The notes: generated by a model not told the origin, from the sequence alone. A stretch of 64,000 nucleotides of DNA from Abyssibius alkaniclasticus (GCF_020447305.1 NZ_CP095732.1:2078501-2142500), one strand, 5' to 3'; counted from the stretch's first letter, positions 35,861-44,984 are shown. A program made the numbers and translations.

Positions 35861-37147
35861 GTGACTAAACTCAAGCAAAATGTCATAACCCTACTGCGCC
35901 CTGGCGGTAGGTACGATTCTCGGTTTTTCGTAAATTCTATTCTTGCAGATCAATCAGCAAAACGATTCCGTGTTGTGAAAGAAGATGATGGTACTCCGTT
36001 TATCTATCCTGTCTCATTTAGCCCATTAGCAGGCAAGGATCGTGACGACCGGACATTCGAATACTTTGGAGATGCCCCCCCCTCGGTTCTTGAGGCGCTG
36101 AGAAACGGTCGCGGCCTGTTTGTGATAGATCACAGCAATGAAGGCATGGAGCCAAAGAACCACACGTTAAAACTGTTGCATGACAGGTTCTCGGCACTGG
36201 GCATTCCAACAGAAAGAGTTCTGCTTCTTACGCAAAATATGCGGTTTGAAGATGGATACAATGAATGGATTCATCGACAGGGTGACAGTGCGCCGAAGCA
36301 ATTTCAAGTTGCGATATATCATTGTTTTCTTCGTCAACTGGCAACTTATGCGGAAAAAGATCTCGGCCCGGCAGGCGAGCTTTCGCGACGAGTGGTTGAC
36401 TATAATGCCTCTATAGATTCGGGCGCATCACGGCCCAAGCGGTATCTTTGCCTAAACTTTACGCCTCGTGGTCATCGCCTCGCGACAATGCTGCATATTA
36501 TGCAACACGGGCTAGAATCTATGGGTCATATTTCATTTCCGGGCTTGGCCAATCGGAAAATGAGTGTTGCTGGGCGCACAGAACATTTGCTTAAGCGCCA
36601 ACCATTCCCAGATATCGAGTTATTGCAACAACTGTTGCCTACCCTAGAAGCTCAACCAGCCTTGCAGTTGGATACTGACCCCTTTGTACGCGTAAGCCCG
36701 GTCATCGACGTGGGTGAGTGGTGGTATTATGCCGAAAGTTGGTTTAGCCTAGTCACCGAGTCCGGCGTGAATGGTCGAGGCCACGAGCGTTTTACTGAGA
36801 AACCATTCAAAGCGATCCTTGGTTTACATCCATTCCTGATCATCGGGCTTCCGAGAACATTAAAACTGATGAGGGAGTATGGATTTCAAACTTTTGCACC
36901 ATTTATAGATGAAACGTATGATTCAATTGAAGATGATAAGTTGCGTATAGCATTAGTTCTTGCCGAATTCCGAAGACTCTGCGCCCTTACAGATGATGAC
37001 TGGGCCCTGCTGACGAAAAAAATTCAACATATTGTGCTGCATAACTTCAACCAGTTCATGGGGCCGCTTCAGAAATACTTTCTAGAAACTGTGGAAGATC
37101 CACTACTCGATCGAATGGCATTGCTAGCCGCCCCACGCAATAATTAA
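35861..37147 (+). CDS. Glycosyltransferase-like protein, AT-rich, function unproven
   Basis: 428 residues from GTG 35861 (AAGGG upstream). No complete known domain is recognised. The segment VTESGVNGRGHERFTEKPFKAILGLHPFLIIGLPRTLKLMREYGF, followed by APFIDETYDSIED, resembles a block found in phage- and bacterial-encoded glycosyltransferase-like proteins, where a Glu-Lys motif precedes a hydrophobic strand. Earlier parts (SRPKRYLCLNFTPRGHR) suit a GT-B-like fold. Being divergent from gmd-fcl-manC, a fucosyl- or mannosyltransferase role is plausible but inferred. Codon use is clearly AT-rich against its neighbours. Confidence 0.55.
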   Translation: MTKLKQNVITLLRPGGRYDSRFFVNSILADQSAKRFRVVKEDDGTPFIYPVSFSPLAGKDRDDRTFEYFGDAPPSVLEALRNGRGLFVIDHSNEGMEPKNHTLKLLHDRFSALGIPTERVLLLTQNMRFEDGYNEWIHRQGDSAPKQFQVAIYHCFLRQLATYAEKDLGPAGELSRRVVDYNASIDSGASRPKRYLCLNFTPRGHRLATMLHIMQHGLESMGHISFPGLANRKMSVAGRTEHLLKRQPFPDIELLQQLLPTLEAQPALQLDTDPFVRVSPVIDVGEWWYYAESWFSLVTESGVNGRGHERFTEKPFKAILGLHPFLIIGLPRTLKLMREYGFQTFAPFIDETYDSIEDDKLRIALVLAEFRRLCALTDDDWALLTKKIQHIVLHNFNQFMGPLQKYFLETVEDPLLDRMALLAAPRNN

Positions 37148-38049
37148 ATTACTGTTTGGTATAATATATATAGGTGTAATCACTCACAATCCCATCGTGA
37201 CGAAAATATACCAAAATATATCGTTAACAGCACACCTCCAGCGTCAGTATAAAAAATGAGTATTCGTAGAGTTAACCAAATTTTATTGACAGATTGGCGA
37301 TTGCAAAGTCGGAAATCTCGGATGCCGCCGTGTACATCTGTCTAATTGAGGTCGCCTCCTTTACCGATGGTAAGCGAGCAATTTCCTGACCAATATGCGC
37401 ACCAATAATCATTGGCAATGCGTTTGCAACGAGTTGTGCCTACTAGTTAGATGAAAATACCTTGGCCCCCCCAGATCAAGGATATCCACTATCCTATTTA
37501 GCACCGAATGCGAGTAGCACAAATTGATGCGTGGTAATTTAGTGATATCATTGTTCATCTAATTATCAATATCTCTATATTACAAATGATTGATAGAATA
37601 GTGTGGCGGACTTCCTCTCCGCCACTTGCCCTTTCGAAAGTGTTCGCCCGATCCGGCTGTGGCCGGATATTTCCGTTGTTTTCGGGGGTTATACGGGAGG
37701 GGCTGAGAATTGGCTCCGTCGCCAGGAGGCCCGGTAGCGGTCTCTCAAGGCCGATATTCTCCGGACCTCATGACTGCGCCGATTTGGTTCAGAACTCGTA
37801 AGCTTTAGAAATCTATTCAGTTTCAGGATCGGCAACTTGAATATTTCGACGCTGGTGGCACTCGCCGAGATGGTGCAGAGATCGAACGTTCGCCATTGCC
37901 GTCGTTCGCCGCTCCTGCACCCACGACAGGGTCGCGATACGAAGCTGACCTTCGCTGCACCTTGTACGAAGGCCCGATCCCAGGGGCATAACTTGATGCG
38001 GCCGTAACAACACGGGCCGGGGAACGCTTGCGTACGTACCCCGACCAGT
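37148..38049. other. Gene-free AT-rich stretch with a possible island edge
   Basis: About 900 bases with no supported gene. The first 450 bases are very AT-rich; from about 37600 base composition returns to GC-rich. At the change lie an inverted repeat GTGGCGGA/TCCGCCAC (37603-37625) containing the 13-bp repeat, and a hairpin ATCCGGC/GCCGGAT (37651-37668) followed by a weak T-rich run. Confidence 0.5.
37618..37630 (+). repeat. 13-bp direct repeat, right copy (possible att core)
   Basis: Exact copy of 28651-28663. The preceding CCTC together with TCCGCCA resembles the acceptor end of a tRNA-Ser gene. It falls at the base-composition change that ends the AT-rich segment. Confidence 0.4.
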
Positions 38050-38238
38050 TCAGTGCACCGGAGCGGGATCTAAGCAACGATTGCGGTTCGGACACGTCCC
38101 GCATTCCGCACGCTCTCCGTTCCCGACGGCCTCAGGCCGATGCACCGTCAGGGTCAGGGCAACGGCTGCCGCGGCGATGACCAGGCCGATGATGCCTGCA
38201 AGCGTCAAGGTCTCTCCGAACACAAGCCACGCCACAAC
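38050..38238 (-). pseudogene. EamA/DMT transporter, C-terminal fragment cut by the IS
   Basis: Sequence TVVAWLVFGETLTLAGIIGLVIAAAAVAL is the last helix pair of an EamA-type drug/metabolite exporter, followed by a short hydrophilic tail with CGTCPNRNRC and a stop at 38050. The frame is broken at the IS edge, and no upstream part of the gene is present on the far side, where vsr begins instead. Confidence 0.75.
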
Positions 38239-38277
38239 GGTAATCTCCCCGTTTTTAACGGGGTGCGTCCGTAGAAC

Positions 38278-39105
38278 TTACGCGGCCATTTTCAGTTTCT
38301 GGGCGGGTGTGATGCCGCCTATGCCCATGTTCGGGCGGTCATTGTTGTATGTCCATAGCCATTGCGTGGCGTGATCTTGCGCCTCCTCTATGCTTTCGAT
38401 GATGTATTGGTCGAGCCATTCGTGCCGGACCGTGCGGTTGTAGCGCTCGATGTAGGCGTTCTGTTGCGGCTGGCCAGGTCGGATGTGCTGGATGGTACCC
38501 CCTTTTTCCTCGGCCCATTCCATCACCTTTCCGCTGATGTATTCCGGGCCGTTGTCGACTCTTATGGTGCCGGGCTTGCCGCGCCATTCGATGATGCGGT
38601 TGAGGCTCCGGATGACCCTTTCGGCGGGCAAGGAAAAATCAACCTCGATACCCAATCCCTCGCGGTTGAAGTCGTCCAGCACGTTCAAGAGCCGGAATGC
38701 ACGACCGTCCCCAAGACGATCGGCCATGAAGTCCATCGACCAAGTCACGTTCGGTGCCTCTGGCACCGCCAGCGCATCGGGTTTGTCCCGTTTCAACCGT
38801 TTCCGGGGTTTGATCCGCAAGTTCAGCTCAAGTTCGCAGTAGATCCGATAGACGCGCTTATGGTTCCAAGGATGCCTCTTCACGTTGCGCAAATGCAGGA
38901 AACACAGCCCGAACCCCCAGGTCTTGCGGGCATCCGTCAGCCCGGTCAGCAGATCGGCTATCTGCTCGTTCTCATCCTTCAGCTTCGGGCTGTAGCGATA
39001 GCAGGTCTCGCTGACCCCGAAGGTGCGGCAGGCCAGCGCAATGCTGACTTTTCGCCGTTCCACCACCGTTTCGGCCATCTCACGGCGTTGAGATGGCCCC
39101 GTCAC
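38278..39105 (-). CDS. IS3-family transposase OrfB (second IS type)
   Basis: 275 residues. HTH_21-like N-terminus, then rve core with DDE residues in [20 protein letters not shown] and [17 protein letters not shown]. The C-terminus reads [13 protein letters not shown], usual for this family. A -1 frameshift with orfA at AAAAAAG would give the active transposase. Both frames are open. Confidence 0.94.
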   Translation of the reverse strand: MTGPSQRREMAETVVERRKVSIALACRTFGVSETCYRYSPKLKDENEQIADLLTGLTDARKTWGFGLCFLHLRNVKRHPWNHKRVYRIYCELELNLRIKPRKRLKRDKPDALAVPEAPNVTWSMDFMADRLGDGRAFRLLNVLDDFNREGLGIEVDFSLPAERVIRSLNRIIEWRGKPGTIRVDNGPEYISGKVMEWAEEKGGTIQHIRPGQPQQNAYIERYNRTVRHEWLDQYIIESIEEAQDHATQWLWTYNNDRPNMGIGGITPAQKLKMAA

Positions 39106-39365
39106 TTTTTTCCAAGGGCTTCCTTCAACAACTCGTTCTGCATGCTGAGTTCGGCGAACATCTTCTTCAGCCTGCGGTTCTCATCTTCCATGGCCTTCAT
39201 CTGGCTGATCATGGACGCATCCATCCCGCCATACTTCGCCCGCCATTTGTAGAACGACGCGTTGCTCATGCCATGCTCACGGCAAAGCTCTGCCACCGGC
39301 ACTCCGCCTTCGCCCTGGCGCAGGATCGCGATGATCTGTTCCTCTGTGTATCTACTTGTCTTCAT
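39102..39365 (-). CDS. IS3-family orfA (second IS type)
   Basis: 87 residues: HTH ([43 protein letters not shown]) and a C-terminal leucine-zipper-like helix ([25 protein letters not shown]). Intact, so this element may still be able to transpose. The start follows GAGGAGA at 39371-39377. Confidence 0.93.
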   Translation of the reverse strand: MKTSRYTEEQIIAILRQGEGGVPVAELCREHGMSNASFYKWRAKYGGMDASMISQMKAMEDENRRLKKMFAELSMQNELLKEALGKK

Positions 39366-39431
39366 TCAGAATCTCCTCATGCATCTTGCCGAGAAAATTC
39401 TACTTATGCAGCCCCTTACTTTCGGGGGGGA

Positions 39432-39770
39432 TTACCCCCCAGCATCAAGCAGCTGATCGTGCACCGACCTATCCCGCGCGACATTCGCGTCGAACTTCGC
39501 CTGCCAGAACTCGGGCCGCGTCGATGGAGTGGTTGTGTGACGACAGCCCTCATGGCGGTGCCAGAAGCAGCCATGCACGAAGACGATTGCGTGATGCTTC
39601 GGAAACACGAGGTCCGGTCGCCCGGGGACATTTTTCGAATGGAGCCGGTAACGGAAGCCGCGCGCATGAAGTGCCCGCCGAAGCACCAGTTCGGGCTTCG
39701 TGTTCTTCCCCTTGATCCCGGCCATCATCCGGGAACGGGTCTGTTTGTCTACGATATCGGTCACGTGCAC
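39432..39770 (-). pseudogene. vsr: Vsr very-short-patch repair endonuclease, 3' end removed by IS
   Basis: 112 residues remain of a family of about 140-150. The N-terminal RSRMMAGIKGKNTKPELVLRRALHARGFRYRLH, the catalytic Asp in PGRPDLVFPKH and the zinc-binding VHGCFWHRHEGC are all intact. The last residues LLDAGG-stop are created by the IS: vsr ends at about 39437 and the IS supplies the TAA. The missing C-terminus normally reads like RVAVVWECAL. Vsr nicks at T:G mismatches arising from 5-methylcytosine deamination and accompanies Dcm-type methylases; it is divergent from one here, 61 bases apart. Residual activity is uncertain. Confidence 0.9.
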
Positions 39771-39831
39771 CCTAGTCTTCGGTCTGGAACCTAGTATACA
39801 CCGACTGAATGAATTTCGTCAGGAGCCTGAT

Positions 39832-41379
39832 TTGTCAGCCACTTTCGGCATTGTCGATCTGTTTGCCGGTCCAGGCGGACTTGGCGAGGGATTTGCCTCC
39901 CTCGTCGAGGATGGACATGCGCCGTTCCGGATCGGCATCTCGGTCGAGAAGGAGGCATCGGCCCATCGCACCCTGACGCTGCGCGCGTTCCTGCGTGAAT
40001 ACCAAGCGCTGCACGGCGCCTTGCCCGACCAGTTCATCGATTTCCATTCGGGGCTTGTCCCCGAGCCGGATTGGTCAGCAGTCGACGCCGAAGCGTGGCA
40101 GCTTGCCATTGATGAGGCTCGTGCACTCGAACTCGGCACTGAGGCAGCTGCGACGGCGATTGACGGTGCCATCGCGAAGCTACGCAAAAACCATGACGAT
40201 ACGGTTCTAATCGGCGGACCGCCCTGTCAGGCTTATTCCCTGGTGGGGCGCGCCCGGGCCAAGGGCAAGATCGGCTATGTGCCTGAAGAAGATGAGCGGC
40301 ACTACCTGTTCCGAGAGTATATCCGCGTGCTCGATAGGCTTCGTCCGGCCGCTTTCGTGATGGAAAACGTCAAGGGCATGCTGTCCTCGACTGTCGAAAG
40401 CCGACTTGTCTTCGAGTTGCTGATGGAGGATCTGTCCTCGCTCGGCACGGGCCACGGTCATCACTACGAGCTACTGGCTGTTCGGGTGGAAGATGGAAAA
40501 GCCAGCCTGCAAGAAGCCGCGCGACCGTCAGATTTCATCGTGCGCGCAGAAGAATTCGGGGTTCCGCAGCGACGCCATAGGGTGATCATCGTCGGAATTC
40601 GGTCCGACCTTGCGGGCGCGGCTGCCCGCGCGGAGGTTTCCGTCTCGGGTCTGACGCGGACGGTCAGTGACGTGATCGGGACGATGCCCGAACTGCGCAG
40701 CGGCATCAGTCGTGGTCGGGACGATTCATCGGCGTGGCGAAAAGAGGTCATTGAAGCGGCTAAACTCATGGCCAAAATCCATAAGGGGAAGGAGCACAGC
40801 CCACTTCGGGAAGCTTTCTCATCTGTTGCCAATCGAATTAAGTTGGACGCACCGAGCCGTCGAACGGCGTCATGCCTGCCGGATGGCTATGGCACCTCGA
40901 ACGATGAACTTCTGCGGTGGCTCGAGCGGCCGGACCTGCGTGCCATTGCCCAGCACGAAACGCGCGGGCACATGCCCTCGGATCTGGGACGGTATCTGTT
41001 CGCCGCTGTGTTCGGGGCTGTGCGCGGCTACAGCCCGAAAGCTGCCGATTTTCCCCTCGCGCTCAGCCCGGATCACCGGAACTGGCACAGCGGTGTCTTC
41101 AATGACCGTTTTCGAGTCCAACTGGCCGACGCGGCCGCGACTACCGTTACGAGCCATATCTCCAAGGATGGACATTACTTCATCCATCCCGATCCGATGC
41201 AGTGCCGGAGCCTGACCGTGCGCGAGGCTACTCGGCTGCAGACCTTCCCCGACGACTACCTGTTCCTGGGCAATAGGACCCAGCAATATGTCCAGGTGGG
41301 AAACGCAGTTCCGCCGTTCCTTGCAAGGCAGATCGCGGCCTTGCTCCATAAGCTTCTGGCACGCGAAAGCCCAGGCTAA
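39832..41379 (+). CDS. dcm: DNA cytosine-5 methyltransferase (Dcm family)
   Basis: 515 residues from TTG 39832, chosen because AGGAG lies 6 bases upstream and motif I follows at once; the open frame upstream overlaps vsr antisense. Motif I FAGPGGLGEG, motif IV GGPPCQAYSLVGRAR with the catalytic Cys, motif VI MENVKGML, motif VIII PQRRHRVIIVG, target-recognition region about residues 290-410, motif IX REATRLQTFPDDY and motif X QVGNAVPPFLARQ are all present. It should methylate one cytosine in a short DNA site. It faces the GHKL operon tail to tail, with 71 bases between. Confidence 0.95.
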   Translation: MSATFGIVDLFAGPGGLGEGFASLVEDGHAPFRIGISVEKEASAHRTLTLRAFLREYQALHGALPDQFIDFHSGLVPEPDWSAVDAEAWQLAIDEARALELGTEAAATAIDGAIAKLRKNHDDTVLIGGPPCQAYSLVGRARAKGKIGYVPEEDERHYLFREYIRVLDRLRPAAFVMENVKGMLSSTVESRLVFELLMEDLSSLGTGHGHHYELLAVRVEDGKASLQEAARPSDFIVRAEEFGVPQRRHRVIIVGIRSDLAGAAARAEVSVSGLTRTVSDVIGTMPELRSGISRGRDDSSAWRKEVIEAAKLMAKIHKGKEHSPLREAFSSVANRIKLDAPSRRTASCLPDGYGTSNDELLRWLERPDLRAIAQHETRGHMPSDLGRYLFAAVFGAVRGYSPKAADFPLALSPDHRNWHSGVFNDRFRVQLADAAATTVTSHISKDGHYFIHPDPMQCRSLTVREATRLQTFPDDYLFLGNRTQQYVQVGNAVPPFLARQIAALLHKLLARESPG

Positions 41380-41450
41380 AGGAGCCCTGCGGTCTCGCAT
41401 GCCTCCAAGTTTCCTCGTGCGCGGGGCAGAGCTCTTGGAAGTTAGTCGCG

Positions 41451-42212
41451 TCAAGCTGCCTTCTGTGCCAAGTGCGCCTTCGCCCGGGTCGCACAGACGT
41501 CAATGAGATCATCAGCCTCGTCGTCAGACAACGCCTCGAACAGAATTCCGCCACCGTCTCGGTTCAAAGCAATCATGAACTCTCTGAACGATCGCTCGCT
41601 GGAGGTAACCCAAGTGTTTTTTCGCATGGCGCGGACAACGGCTCTTGCAAGGGGTTTTCGAGCGGCAGTGTTCGTGCGTTCGACAAAGTTGCTACGGATG
41701 TCCGCGGTCTTCAGGATGAGTCGCAACGCGCCCTCGGGATCATCCGGGTCTGCAATGCTCGCGATGTGCATGTTCCACCAGAGGCGGGACAGTGCATTGT
41801 CGTCGCGGATTGCGGTAAGTCCTCGAGCGAACATGTGGATCCTGACCTGGGAGTCGAGCTGCTCACCGCTGTTTCCCGACAGCCACCTGTCCCGCGCGTA
41901 GCCAAGGCACTCGATGTGCGTCAGTCTGGCCCAGACACGCTCCTCCCGCGCGAGCGCAGGCGTCATACCGTGAAGGGCCTGAAACAGGATCAGGGAGTTT
42001 TCGATGTCGGTGGCCGCCGTCCTCGCTGTACCATCGAGAGTCGCCAGCAGGTCATGATCAACCTGAACCGTGCTGGTCTCAACTGCCCAGCCGTTGTCAT
42101 GTTCGAGATCAAGGAAATCACCGGCCTCATAACGGTCACGGTTGGCCACGATGCTCTCCTTCAGCTCGGAAAGCTTCTTTTCGGAAAGATACTTGAGCGC
42201 CGATACCGTCAT
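41451..42212 (-). CDS. DUF6339 family protein
   Basis: 253 residues. The N-terminus LKYLSEKKLSELKESIVANRDRYEAGDFLDL, central DIENSLILFQALHGMTPALAREERVWARLTHIECLGYARDRW and DNALSRLWWNMHIA match my recollection of DUF6339, a family of unknown function found near methyltransferases and ATPases in defence loci. No nuclease motif is seen. It is the last gene of a four-gene operon; its ATG overlaps the upstream stop (ATGA), so stoichiometric synthesis with the 278-aa protein is likely. Confidence 0.75.
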   Translation of the reverse strand: MTVSALKYLSEKKLSELKESIVANRDRYEAGDFLDLEHDNGWAVETSTVQVDHDLLATLDGTARTAATDIENSLILFQALHGMTPALAREERVWARLTHIECLGYARDRWLSGNSGEQLDSQVRIHMFARGLTAIRDDNALSRLWWNMHIASIADPDDPEGALRLILKTADIRSNFVERTNTAARKPLARAVVRAMRKNTWVTSSERSFREFMIALNRDGGGILFEALSDDEADDLIDVCATRAKAHLAQKAA

Positions 42213-43045
42213 CTATCTGCCTCCGCTACCAGCTGTTGAAGTCCGCTTGCAGGGCCATCGAGAAGTTTCTGGGCGCTCTCGAGGATTGATGTATCCGTCT
42301 TGGGATCAACGCCTCGGGCGTCGCAGCGGGCCGTGAACGGAGCATGCCAGCGATATGACTCGTATTGGTCTGCTCCACTTTGCAACGCATCAAGGACTTC
42401 CATCACTGCCGGAAGGTAGACAGAGTTCATGACTACAGGTTTTCCGGCCTTTTGCTCGCGCAAGAGCATGATGGTCTCATGCGTCTTCTCTCCGGCGAGG
42501 ATGGTGATTCGGTCCCGCTCGAGATCAACCTGCAACGTACCTTCAGGGATGTCCGGCGAGCGGTCCAGTTCGAAGATGCTTTCAATGGGAGCAAGCTTGG
42601 CCTGTCCGACCGAGATGATGTGCTCCTCCCCGATCGCGATGATATCCCCGCGGCCGAGATCAACCGGCGGTGAAAACTCCGGGTGAATGGTCCCTGGATC
42701 CCAGCCACCCAGCTTGTCGTTCAACCAGACGATCGGCCGCAAGGATACCCTGTTCAACAGAACTCCGGCGGCGAAGTCGGTACGACCGGTGGGCCACGCC
42801 AAAGCGCGCAGTTCAGTATGATACGTATCCGCGCAGCGGACGAAGCAACCTACCGATGCCTTGTCGGTCTCGACGAGTTGCCGGATCCCGTCTTCCGTCA
42901 GGGTGGCTTCGTGCTGAACGGAAAGCGCCCCCGTTGCCATGTCTTCGCTCAGGGAGAAGGTTATGTCGAATTCACCAACAGTGAAATCCCCTGTGTCGTG
43001 CGCGAGGACCGGATGCGGATAGCGCGTCTCTTCTGAAAATCTCAT
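42209..43045 (-). CDS. Unknown protein of the GHKL-DUF6339 operon
   Basis: 278 residues from ATG 43045, which overlaps the ATPase stop (ATGA). I do not recognise the family. The sequence is soluble, acidic and beta-rich in the first 200 residues (HDTGDFTVGEFDITFSLSED, WLNDKLGGWDPGTIHPEFSPPVDLGRGD) with a helical C-terminal third. No signal peptide, TM helix or metal motif is obvious. Coupling to the ATPase upstream and DUF6339 downstream suggests the three work as one complex. Confidence 0.7.
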   Translation of the reverse strand: MRFSEETRYPHPVLAHDTGDFTVGEFDITFSLSEDMATGALSVQHEATLTEDGIRQLVETDKASVGCFVRCADTYHTELRALAWPTGRTDFAAGVLLNRVSLRPIVWLNDKLGGWDPGTIHPEFSPPVDLGRGDIIAIGEEHIISVGQAKLAPIESIFELDRSPDIPEGTLQVDLERDRITILAGEKTHETIMLLREQKAGKPVVMNSVYLPAVMEVLDALQSGADQYESYRWHAPFTARCDARGVDPKTDTSILESAQKLLDGPASGLQQLVAEADR

Positions 43046-44943
43046 GCCGACATTTCCTCGACTTCCGAGCAACTTACGGCGATCAATTCGATCGGGCCAT
43101 CGTAAGGTTCATCGAACGAAACGGTCACCTTGCACCGTTTGCCGTCATTCACCGCAACAGTAAGCACGCCAGAACCCGGAGTGCCTGCGTCTGCAGCCGT
43201 CACGTTAAGGCCTTCGGGTGCGTTGACACCCGTGGCTTGGACCATCAATTCGATCGTTCCTGAGGCTTCCGGCGTGAAGTGAAGCTCACGGGATTTGGCA
43301 GCTCCGGAGCTGTCTGAACGGATAAGGTTACGCACCTCGCGGAGAACGACCGGCTCCCGGTCTCCAGCTTTGCCACGGCCGCCCGTTCCGCGACCGGTTC
43401 CGGAGCCGCTGCCACCTCCATTAACGCCAGTCCCCGTCCCGGTCTGGCTGCGACCGCCTCGCTCGCCTCCAGAAGGGCTCGGCGCCTTTCGCGACTTCGA
43501 TTTCCGCCTTTTTGACTCGTAGGTGTACCGTTCGGGATCATGCTCGGCGTTCGGATCGTCGGGTGTGTCGGTTTTGCCGGTCTCGGCGAAGAAACGACCC
43601 AGTTCGTCGAGGACGACGGAGCCTTCGTGCTTGACGCCCGTCGTTATCTTGATGATGTCCCTAAGTTCTTTGCCGAGGCGCTTCATGGCCGATGAAGCGT
43701 CTGCTCGCTTGCCGGCATCAGGCAGCCTTTCGGCGGAGAAGCCGTCATGTGCTGGGTTCTCAAGCTTCTTCAGCAGAACGCCAGCTTCAGTGTCATCCGG
43801 TTCCACGACCACCACGAAGTCGCGCGATCCGCGGAACTGTGCCAAAGGATGTCCGAAGTGCCGGAGATTGTCCGTGATCAGCATCCCGTTTCGAATGAAG
43901 CCAACGCGGCAGGGCATTCCCTCTTCGATCAGCAATCGGACCCGCATCTTACCAAGCTTTGGAATCGTGAGGACCTGCTCTTCCGTATTGTCCAACACGA
44001 GGCAACGATAGAGCTGTCCTGCAAAGGTCAGATCGGCCTGATGCCCCGTGCGCTCTGCGGCATCAATAATGTCCTGCCTCGCGAACAGTCCCTCGAGTGT
44101 GTTGCGATTGATGTTGATCCTCCCGTCGTCTACCTCGAATACCATCTGTTCGCGGTGAACGGCGCAGAAGAAGTTCGAGACGAGCGAATAGGTCATGCGC
44201 TCGGCCCAGTCGTCAGCCGCCCGGAAGCCCATGCAGAATATCGAAGTGCCGATTTCAGTACGCGCCATCCATTCCGGCACTAGCGCACGGTCTGTCACAG
44301 CCCGGAACCCCTCGGGATCACCCCAGTAGCCCGTCGCCCTCTGCTTCTTGCCGTCCGGGCCTGTATGCGAAACCAGCTTCACTTTGCCTTGAGCAGCAAA
44401 GGCTTCGCTCTCTCCGTTCTTGTAAGTCGTAGCGTAGAACACAGTCTGGAGGTCAGATACGGCGAAGGACGCATTCTTGCCGATGCCGAAGGAGCCGCCG
44501 GAGTCGACAGTATCCTTGGCCGTGACGCCCGAGGCCTTCACGAGTGAGTGAAAAGGCGTTTCTTCGTCGTCAGGTGGACCAACGAGGCCGGTCGTGCTGC
44601 GATCGGCGATCTCCAGCACGGCGATGCTATCCGCGCCGATCACTTTGGTCGCGTTCGCAAAAAACTCCTTTTCCCGGTCCTGTTTAGCCTCGGCGCTGCA
44701 AGCAGCAACAGTGCTCCTCAGGAGGTCATGGGATGGAAAACTTGCGTGGTCGAGACCGAAAACATTGAAGGAAATTCTAACGGGATGCTCAGGCAATCCG
44801 GTTGCGGCATCACGGCTGTTTTGCCCGGCCTCCCTGGCGCAGCTGGCATAGGGCGCGTCTCGAAAGGTTTCGATCCCGGCATCGCCGAGCCCCTCCTTCT
44901 CGCCAGCCTCATTGATCAAGAATTTAAGAACTGGTTCAACCAT
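43042..44943 (-). CDS. GHKL (MORC/Hsp90-like) ATPase
   Basis: 633 residues from ATG 44943 (a TTG three codons upstream is possible; GGAG lies 11 bases before the ATG). The N-terminal GHKL ATPase has the N box CAREAGQNSRDAA, a degenerate G1 box LEIADRSTTGL (canonical DxGxG not kept), and G2 GGSFGIGKNASFA. A transducer-like region follows. From about residue 485 comes a Gly/Ser/Thr-rich linker, then a beta-sandwich-like C-terminal domain (~90 residues). Such MutL/MORC-type ATPases are known near cytosine methylases and Vsr in restriction-modification-like loci. It probably acts as an ATP-driven clamp; no nuclease domain is fused. Confidence 0.85.
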   Translation of the reverse strand: MVEPVLKFLINEAGEKEGLGDAGIETFRDAPYASCAREAGQNSRDAATGLPEHPVRISFNVFGLDHASFPSHDLLRSTVAACSAEAKQDREKEFFANATKVIGADSIAVLEIADRSTTGLVGPPDDEETPFHSLVKASGVTAKDTVDSGGSFGIGKNASFAVSDLQTVFYATTYKNGESEAFAAQGKVKLVSHTGPDGKKQRATGYWGDPEGFRAVTDRALVPEWMARTEIGTSIFCMGFRAADDWAERMTYSLVSNFFCAVHREQMVFEVDDGRININRNTLEGLFARQDIIDAAERTGHQADLTFAGQLYRCLVLDNTEEQVLTIPKLGKMRVRLLIEEGMPCRVGFIRNGMLITDNLRHFGHPLAQFRGSRDFVVVVEPDDTEAGVLLKKLENPAHDGFSAERLPDAGKRADASSAMKRLGKELRDIIKITTGVKHEGSVVLDELGRFFAETGKTDTPDDPNAEHDPERYTYESKRRKSKSRKAPSPSGGERGGRSQTGTGTGVNGGGSGSGTGRGTGGRGKAGDREPVVLREVRNLIRSDSSGAAKSRELHFTPEASGTIELMVQATGVNAPEGLNVTAADAGTPGSGVLTVAVNDGKRCKVTVSFDEPYDGPIELIAVSCSEVEEMSA

Positions 44944-44984
44944 CGCCGCCAAATCTCCATTGTGCTACCCTGTGCAACCGGCGC

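Larger units (their letters stand above)
38239..39436 (-). mobile_element. IS3-family insertion sequence, second type (~1198 bp)
   Basis: Inverted ends GGTAATCTCCCCG and GGTAATCCCCCCCG, extending inward with a shared GTAGAA; edges are good to about 2 bases. It encodes orfA and orfB overlapping by ATGA at an AAAAAAG run. It differs from the 1221-bp IS. No target duplication is seen, and each flank is a different truncated gene, so a deletion accompanied or followed its insertion. Confidence 0.88.

Noticed and set aside
37586-37801. Small plus-strand frame near the island edge
   Set aside because: No recognisable product; spans hairpins and the repeat, so probably non-coding.
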